The notes below the pieces were generated by a model. The model worked only from the letters and a program-made list of their open reading frames with translations. It was not told where the DNA came from and searched no databases. Made by a program: the position numbers and the translations under genes. Positions 4,941 through 8,995 of a stretch of 8,995 nt of DNA are shown one piece after another. This DNA is from an uncultured Collinsella sp. (lineage in GTDB: Bacteria; Actinomycetota; Coriobacteriia; Coriobacteriales; Coriobacteriaceae), in NCBI GenBank assembly GCA_900554595.1, contig USHZ01000074.1, positions 1 to 8,995 on the forward strand, given 5' to 3'. Position 1 is the first letter of the stretch. Each line of letters opens with the position of its first letter.

Positions 4941-6377
4941 ATGAATCAGGTGGAGCAGAGCGTTGCTGAGTACGTCGATGAGGTCTGGGAGGATGTCGTC
5001 GCCGATATCGAGCAGCTGGTGAGTTATCCGTCCGTGGCAGTTTCTGCCGATGCGGAGCCCGGCGCGCCGTTTGGCCGCCCGGTCCGTGACGCGCTCGATT
5101 GCGCACTCGGCATTGCGCAAAAGCTCGGCTACCAGACGAGCGACGACGAGGGCTATGTGGGCATTGCCGATATCCCGGGCCGCGGCGACAAGCAGCTCGC
5201 GACCATTTGCCATGTGGACGTGGTGCCCGCCGGCCCCGGCTGGAACACCGATCCGTTTGCGATGGAGCGCCGCGAGGGATGGCTGCTCGGTCGCGGCGTG
5301 ATCGACGACAAGGGTCCGGCCGTGCTGTCGCTCTACGCCGGCGCCTATCTGCTCAAGCACGGCATTACCCCGCGCTACACCTTCCGCGCGCTGCTGGGCT
5401 GCGATGAGGAAGTGGGCATGTCCGACGTTCACCATTATCTGGAGAACCACGCGAACCCCGACTTTTTGTTTACACCCGATGCCGAGTTCCCGGTCTGCAA
5501 TGCCGAGAAGGGCCAGTTTGGGGCGACGTTTGTGAGCTCCAAGATCGACGGCGGGCGCATTGTGTCCTGGAGCGGTGCCGAGGCGAGCAACGCTATTCCG
5601 TCGCAGTCTATCTGCGAGCTTGCGATTGCCGCCGATGAACTGCCGGCGCCGATCGAGAACGCCGACCGCCTGGAGATCACGGCGCTCGATAACGGGCATG
5701 CGCAGATTTTCGCCCACGGCATTGGCGGTCACGCCTCGATGCCCGAGGGAACGATCAATGCCGTCGGCCTCATTGTGGCGTATCTGCGCGAGGCTGAGGA
5801 TGCGTTTGGTGCGCGCGACGAGCGCTTGCTGACGCCTGCCGAGCACGAGTTCGTCAAGTTCTTGGCCTTTGTGCACGCGGATGCCTATGGTCGCGGCCTG
5901 GGAATCGATGCGACGAACGCGGCGTTTGGCCCGCTCACGTGCAACCCCGGCGTCATCCGCGTGGTGGATGGCCATATTGAGCAGGTCATTGACGTGCGTT
6001 TCCCCGACAGCACGAGCGCCGATACCATCCGCGAGCAGCTCGAGCCGCTCGTGGGCCGCTTTGGTGTGACGTATCGCGTGGGTCGTGCCAAGGTGCCGTT
6101 CTCGGTCTCTGCCGACGACCCGGCCGTGAAGGCGCTGATTGACACCTATAACGAGTTTACGGGTAAGCATGCCGAGCCCTTCGCCATGGGCGGCGGCACG
6201 TACGCGCGCAACTTCGCCCGCGCCGTCTCGTTTGGCCCCGAGGAGACCGGCCTGGAGCTGCCCGCATGGGGCGGCCAGATGCACGGCCCCAACGAGTGCG
6301 CCAACGAAGAGCAACTCAAGCAAGCGCTCAAGATCTACATCGTGGCAATCCTCCGTTTGAATGAATTAGAACTTTAA
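4941..6377 (+). CDS. M20-family dipeptidase (PepV-like)
   Basis: Dizinc aminopeptidase-type dipeptidase of 478 aa, close in length to PepV (about 470 aa), which cleaves a broad range of dipeptides, including beta-Ala-His type, in the cytoplasm. Metal and catalytic residues are all present: H91 and the assisting D93 in CHVDVVPAG (90-98), bridging D122 in GRGVIDDKGP (117-126), catalytic E156 and ligand E157 in GCDEEVGM (153-160), D180 in TPDAEFP (178-184), and H448 in GGQMHGPNE (444-452). H264 in GIGGHASMPEG (260-270) matches the substrate-binding His of the lid domain. FAMGGGTYARNF (414-425) is typical of the PepV branch. The ATG at 4941 follows a near-perfect AAGGAGGT (4928-4935), implying strong translation. 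No signal peptide is seen. It may be co-transcribed with the HAD gene, and it is followed by a hairpin with a T-run. The dipeptidase call is firm, the precise substrate inferred. Confidence 0.94.
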   Translation: MNQVEQSVAEYVDEVWEDVVADIEQLVSYPSVAVSADAEPGAPFGRPVRDALDCALGIAQKLGYQTSDDEGYVGIADIPGRGDKQLATICHVDVVPAGPGWNTDPFAMERREGWLLGRGVIDDKGPAVLSLYAGAYLLKHGITPRYTFRALLGCDEEVGMSDVHHYLENHANPDFLFTPDAEFPVCNAEKGQFGATFVSSKIDGGRIVSWSGAEASNAIPSQSICELAIAADELPAPIENADRLEITALDNGHAQIFAHGIGGHASMPEGTINAVGLIVAYLREAEDAFGARDERLLTPAEHEFVKFLAFVHADAYGRGLGIDATNAAFGPLTCNPGVIRVVDGHIEQVIDVRFPDSTSADTIREQLEPLVGRFGVTYRVGRAKVPFSVSADDPAVKALIDTYNEFTGKHAEPFAMGGGTYARNFARAVSFGPEETGLELPAWGGQMHGPNECANEEQLKQALKIYIVAILRLNELEL

Positions 6378-6395
6378 GGTTACGCGCTTTCCCAA

Positions 6396-6474
6396 TCTAA
6401 GTTGCGGTGGAATAGTTCCTAGAATGGGCCATTTGATGGCCAAGCAGGAACTATTTCACCGCAACTCTGTTTTT
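6396..6474 (+). terminator. Palindromic repeat copy B plus T-run, end of dipeptidase gene
   Basis: The 21-nt arm 6400-6420 pairs with 6446-6466 with a single G-T wobble (6410/6456). An inner stem GGCCAT (6427-6432) / ATGGCC (6436-6441) with a TTG loop caps it. The 20 nt at 6396-6415 repeat 3123-3142 exactly. It starts 22 nt after the dipeptidase stop, and a T5 run (6470-6474) follows the hairpin by 3 nt. Of the long palindromes here it is the one best placed to act as an intrinsic terminator. Confidence 0.75.
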
Positions 6475-6498
6475 ATTGGTGTAAAAAGCGTGCCATGC

Positions 6499-6526
6499 TT
6501 GGGTGGGGATTGTTATTCGTTTGTAA
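6499..6526 (+). promoter_or_regulatory. Three TTG repeats at 11-nt spacing, candidate Pho box
   Basis: TTGGGT (6499-6504), TTGTTA (6510-6515) and TTGTAA (6521-6526) are separated by exactly 5 nt each, one helical turn apart. PhoB and PhoP sites are direct repeats with this 11-bp period. The site is 145 nt ahead of pstS, the classic phosphate-starvation target, and downstream of the terminator of the previous gene. The first repeat is poor and the sequence agreement is loose. No clear -10 lies at the expected distance; TATCAA at 6555-6560 is 28 nt away. Confidence 0.4.
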
Positions 6527-6542
6527 AGGCTGGGCCGCGCTT

Positions 6543-6645
6543 GCGGTAAGGGTCTATCAAATGACCGTAAGAAACCGCAGATAAGGCGGGCGTCGCCCGA
6601 TCGGGGTCGTATCTTTCCAAACAGCAAAGCGGGCAGGGTGCCCGC
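6543..6645 (+). other. Structured leader of pstS
   Basis: Several short stems precede the gene: GGTC (6551-6554) / GACC (6563-6566), CGGGC (6587-6591) / GCCCG (6595-6599) with a 3-nt loop, and GCGGGCA (6629-6635) / TGCCCGC (6639-6645) with a GGG loop. The last ends 14 nt before the ribosome binding site. No T-run follows any of them, and no riboswitch class is recognised. No gene is supported in the 293 nt between the dipeptidase and pstS. Confidence 0.35.
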
Positions 6646-6670
6646 GAGTTGCATGTATGAAAGGAAGATC

Positions 6671-7609
6671 ATGCTCGATCAGGCTTATTCTCGTCGTCAG
6701 TTCCTCGGCCTCGCTGGTGGTCTTGCCAGCATCGTCGGCCTCGGCCTCGTTGGCTGCGGTGGCTCCAACGTCGCCAACACCGCTGCTGAGGGCAGCGCTG
6801 CTGCTGCCGAGTCCGTCTCGGGCGAGGTGACCTACGACGGCGCCTCTTCGTTCCAGGCTCTCGTCGAGGCCGCTGCCGAGAAGTTCATGGATGCCAACCC
6901 GGACGTCTCCGTCTCCGGCTCGGGTAACGGTTCGGGCAAGGGCCTGACCGCCGTTGCCGCCGGCACCGTCACCATCGGTAACTCCGACGTCTTTGCCGAG
7001 ACCAAGCTCGAGGCCGACCAAGTCAAGAACCTTGTCGACCACGAGGTCGCCGTCGTGGGCATGGGCCCCGTCGTTTCCAAGAACGTCACGGTCGACGACC
7101 TGTCTCTCGAGCAGCTCAAGGGCATCTTCTCCGGCCAGATTACCAACTGGAAGGAGGTCGGCGGCGACGACGCCAAGATCGTCGTTCTCAACCGCAAGGC
7201 CGGTTCCGGCACCCGCGCCACCTTCGAGGCCGCCGTCTTTGGCGACGAGGCTGTCGACTTTAAGGGCGACGCCGAGCTCGACAAGTCCGGCGATGTCCAG
7301 ACTCAGATGGGTAGCACCGACAACGCCATCTCTTACCTCGACTTCTCGCACTTCGATGACTCCAAGTTCAACGCCATCAAGGTCGAGGGCGTCGAGCCCA
7401 AGAGCGCAAACGTCACCGACGACTCCTTTAAGATTTGGGCTACCGAGCACATGTACTGCGCGAAGGACGCTGACGAGGCCACCAAGGCCTTCCTGGAATT
7501 CATGCTTTCTGACGACGTCCAGGGCAAGCTCGTCGAGGAGCAGGGCTTTATCCCCGTCTCTGCCATGAAGGTCGTCAAGGACGCCAGCGGCAAGGTCTCT
7601 GCTAAATAA
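6671..7609 (+). CDS. pstS: Phosphate ABC transporter substrate-binding lipoprotein PstS
   Basis: Extracytoplasmic phosphate receptor of 312 aa that hands phosphate to the PstCA channel. The N-terminus has a twin-arginine motif SRRQFLG (7-13), a hydrophobic stretch (11-27) and a lipobox LVGC with lipidated C29, so it is predicted to be exported folded by Tat and anchored in the membrane. An Ala/Ser/Glu linker (about 30-50) precedes the binding domain. Expected phosphate-contact elements are DGASSFQ (56-62), GNGSGKG (85-91), GNSDVF (103-108) and the hallmark AGSGTR (177-182). The ATG at 6671 follows AAAGGAAG (6660-6667) by 3 nt; the upstream in-frame start at 6638 lies in a GC-rich hairpin and would spoil the signal peptide. 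Third positions are strongly C-biased (GTC, CTC, GAC, AAG), suggesting high expression. pstC follows after 25 nt. Confidence 0.96.
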   Translation: MLDQAYSRRQFLGLAGGLASIVGLGLVGCGGSNVANTAAEGSAAAAESVSGEVTYDGASSFQALVEAAAEKFMDANPDVSVSGSGNGSGKGLTAVAAGTVTIGNSDVFAETKLEADQVKNLVDHEVAVVGMGPVVSKNVTVDDLSLEQLKGIFSGQITNWKEVGGDDAKIVVLNRKAGSGTRATFEAAVFGDEAVDFKGDAELDKSGDVQTQMGSTDNAISYLDFSHFDDSKFNAIKVEGVEPKSANVTDDSFKIWATEHMYCAKDADEATKAFLEFMLSDDVQGKLVEEQGFIPVSAMKVVKDASGKVSAK

Positions 7610-7634
7610 GCAATCGCCCCCGGAAAGGTTTGCA

Positions 7635-8543
7635 ATGGCAAAACAGCTGCCGAAGCGCGACCTTGAGAACGTGGGCCTGGGCGTCACGGGTGCGTGCGTA
7701 GCGCTCGTGACGCTTGTCGTTGCCGCGCTCATCTTTATGGTCGCCCAAAAGGGCCTCTCGGCATTTATTAAGGACGGCGTTTCGGTCGTCGAGTTTTTCA
7801 CCGGCACCAAGTGGGACCTGGCCAACACAGCCGAAAACGGCCTGCCCTACACCGGCGCCCTGCCCCTGATTGTCACCTCGTTTGCGGTCATGGTGCTCTC
7901 CACGCTCATCGCGCTGCCCATCGCCATCGGCTCTGCCATCTTTGCGGTCGAGATCCAGCCTAAGTTTGGCTCCAAGGTCTTTCAGCCGCTCATTGAGCTT
8001 TTGACCGGCATTCCCTCGGTCGTTTTTGGCCTGATTGGCTTTCACGTAGTCGTCGGTTTTATGAAGAGCGTTTTCCACGTGAGCACGGGTCTGGGCATCT
8101 TGCCCGGCGCCATCGTGCTGGCCGTCATGATCCTGCCGACCATGACCACGCTTTCGGTCGATGGTCTGCGCGCCGTGCCCGATAGCTACCGCCAGGGTTC
8201 GCTCGCGCTGGGCTACACCCGCTGGCAGACCATCTGGCACGTGGTGCTCAAGTCCGCCATGCCGTCGCTCATGACTGCGGTCATCCTTGGCATGACGCGC
8301 GCCTTTGGCGAGACGCTCGCCGTGCGCATGGTCATCGGAGGCATCGAGGCCATGCCGACGTCGCTGCTGTCGCCGGCGTCCACTATCACCACCACGCTCA
8401 CCACGTCCATGGCGGTCTATGCCGAGGGCTCGGCCCAGGACGATGTTCTGTGGGCGCTCGGTCTGCTGCTGATGGGCATGAGCCTCATCTTCATCCTGAT
8501 CATCCACCTCATTGGCCGCAAGGGGGCGAAGGCTCGTGGCTAG
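7635..8543 (+). CDS. pstC: Phosphate ABC transporter permease PstC
   Basis: Inner-membrane permease of 302 aa that forms the phosphate channel with PstA. Hydrophobic segments are near residues 14-37, 77-104, 123-143, 155-175, 210-230 and 270-293, matching the six-helix PstC plan. The cytoplasmic loop for contact with the ATPase PstB is SLALGYTRWQTIWHVVLKSA (189-208), the EAA-type motif with its conserved Gly193. GIPSVVFGLIGF (125-136) and MTRAFGETLAV (220-230) are strong PstC signatures. The large loop after helix 1 (about 40-76) is the usual external segment. The ATG at 7635 follows GGAAAGG (7622-7628) by 6 nt. The last 8 nt overlap the pstA start, implying coupled translation. Confidence 0.96.
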   Translation: MAKQLPKRDLENVGLGVTGACVALVTLVVAALIFMVAQKGLSAFIKDGVSVVEFFTGTKWDLANTAENGLPYTGALPLIVTSFAVMVLSTLIALPIAIGSAIFAVEIQPKFGSKVFQPLIELLTGIPSVVFGLIGFHVVVGFMKSVFHVSTGLGILPGAIVLAVMILPTMTTLSVDGLRAVPDSYRQGSLALGYTRWQTIWHVVLKSAMPSLMTAVILGMTRAFGETLAVRMVIGGIEAMPTSLLSPASTITTTLTTSMAVYAEGSAQDDVLWALGLLLMGMSLIFILIIHLIGRKGAKARG

Positions 8544-8995
8544 CACGCACATCCATATCGACGAGGCGAGACTCGAGCGCGTCCAAAAACAGGACCGCAT
8601 CGCCACGGGCGTGTTGACGTCAATCGTCGCCATCGTCATGCTCATCGTCGTCTCCATGGTGGCCTATATTCTGTTCGAGGGCATCTCGACGCTGTTCCAG
8701 CCGGGCTTTCTCACGCAGCCCGCACGCGCCAACGGAACACAGGGCGGCGTGCTCTACCAACTGTTCGACTCGTTCTATCTGCTGCTGATTACCTTAGGTA
8801 TCTCGGTGCCCATCAGCCTGGGCGGAGCGGTCTTCCTGGTTGAGTACGCACCGAACGGCCCTATTCGCGACATTGCCTCCACCGCCATCGAGACCCTGTC
8901 CTCGCTGCCTTCCATCGTCGTCGGCATGTTCGGATTCCTGGTGTTCTCGGTGCAGCTGGGCTGGAAGTACTCCATCATCTCCGGCGCCGTCGCGC
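8536..8995 (+). CDS. pstA: Phosphate ABC transporter permease PstA, N-terminal part
   Basis: Partial gene: 153 codons are visible and no stop occurs before the window edge. It starts at a GTG (8536) overlapping the pstC stop by 8 nt, with GAAGG (8528-8532) or the G-run at 8522-8526 as ribosome binding site. After a charged cytoplasmic N-terminus (1-21) come a helix (about 23-47), an external loop with the GFLTQPARANGTQGGV stretch (57-72) typical of PstA, a second helix (about 78-103), and ETLSSLPSIVVGMFGF (119-134), the PstA counterpart of the PstC GIPSVVFGL segment. A fourth helix begins near 145. The EAA loop lies beyond the window. pstB and phoU are the expected next genes by operon convention; this is inference only. 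Confidence 0.93.
   Translation, partial: MASTHIHIDEARLERVQKQDRIATGVLTSIVAIVMLIVVSMVAYILFEGISTLFQPGFLTQPARANGTQGGVLYQLFDSFYLLLITLGISVPISLGGAVFLVEYAPNGPIRDIASTAIETLSSLPSIVVGMFGFLVFSVQLGWKYSIISGAVA

Noticed and set aside
4920..6323. A 467-codon - strand frame opposite the dipeptidase
   Set aside because: It is a shadow of the M20 gene, whose metal ligands are all intact on the + strand. No family motif is seen.
6557..8657. Two long - strand frames opposite pstS and pstC
   Set aside because: The low-complexity Asp/Gly/Leu- or Arg/His-rich translations come from codon bias opposite well-supported pst genes.

Overview
The window looks like core chromosome of a high-GC Gram-positive bacterium. The coding style (GC-rich third positions, strong AAGGAGG-type ribosome binding sites, AT-richer gaps) and the protein families suggest Coriobacteriia, most like Collinsella. 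That placement is recalled from family style and was not checked by a search. No transposase, integrase, phage gene, CRISPR array, tRNA or rRNA is visible.

Layout from left to right. On the + strand: 5-formyltetrahydrofolate cyclo-ligase (96-692), queuine tRNA-ribosyltransferase tgt (927-2066) and a LOG-family Rossmann protein (2280-3038). On the - strand: a DegV-family lipid-binding protein (4067-3207), convergent with the LOG gene and divergent from the next gene. On the + strand again: a HAD phosphatase (4224-4886), an M20/PepV-type dipeptidase (4941-6377), then the start of a phosphate-uptake operon: pstS (6671-7609), pstC (7635-8543) and the first 153 codons of pstA (8536 to the window edge). 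Folate salvage, queuosine tRNA modification, nucleotide-monophosphate hydrolysis, phosphate-ester hydrolysis and dipeptide cleavage are independent housekeeping functions. Only the pst genes form a clear functional unit, the Tat/lipoprotein-type binding protein plus the two membrane permeases of the high-affinity phosphate ABC transporter. pstB and phoU would be expected just past the right edge.

The most unusual content is non-coding. Long, near-perfect palindromes of about 40-70 nt sit in the gaps, four of them 14-24 nt after a stop codon (717-784, 3053-3108, 3129-3191, 6400-6466), with a shorter one at the left edge (41-79). Two of them (3129-3191 and 6400-6466) share a 20-nt outer segment, but their inner arms differ and the differences are compensated on the other side. 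They therefore look like one repeat family whose fold, not its exact sequence, is kept. Most lack the U-tract of a canonical terminator. Other regulatory candidates are a classic terminator hairpin just ahead of the LOG gene's ribosome binding site (possible attenuator), an imperfect palindrome in the degV/HAD divergent gap, and three direct TTG repeats at exact 11-nt spacing upstream of pstS, the geometry of Pho-type response-regulator sites.

Nothing in the window amounts to a new multi-gene system. The palindrome family is the best lead for something undescribed.
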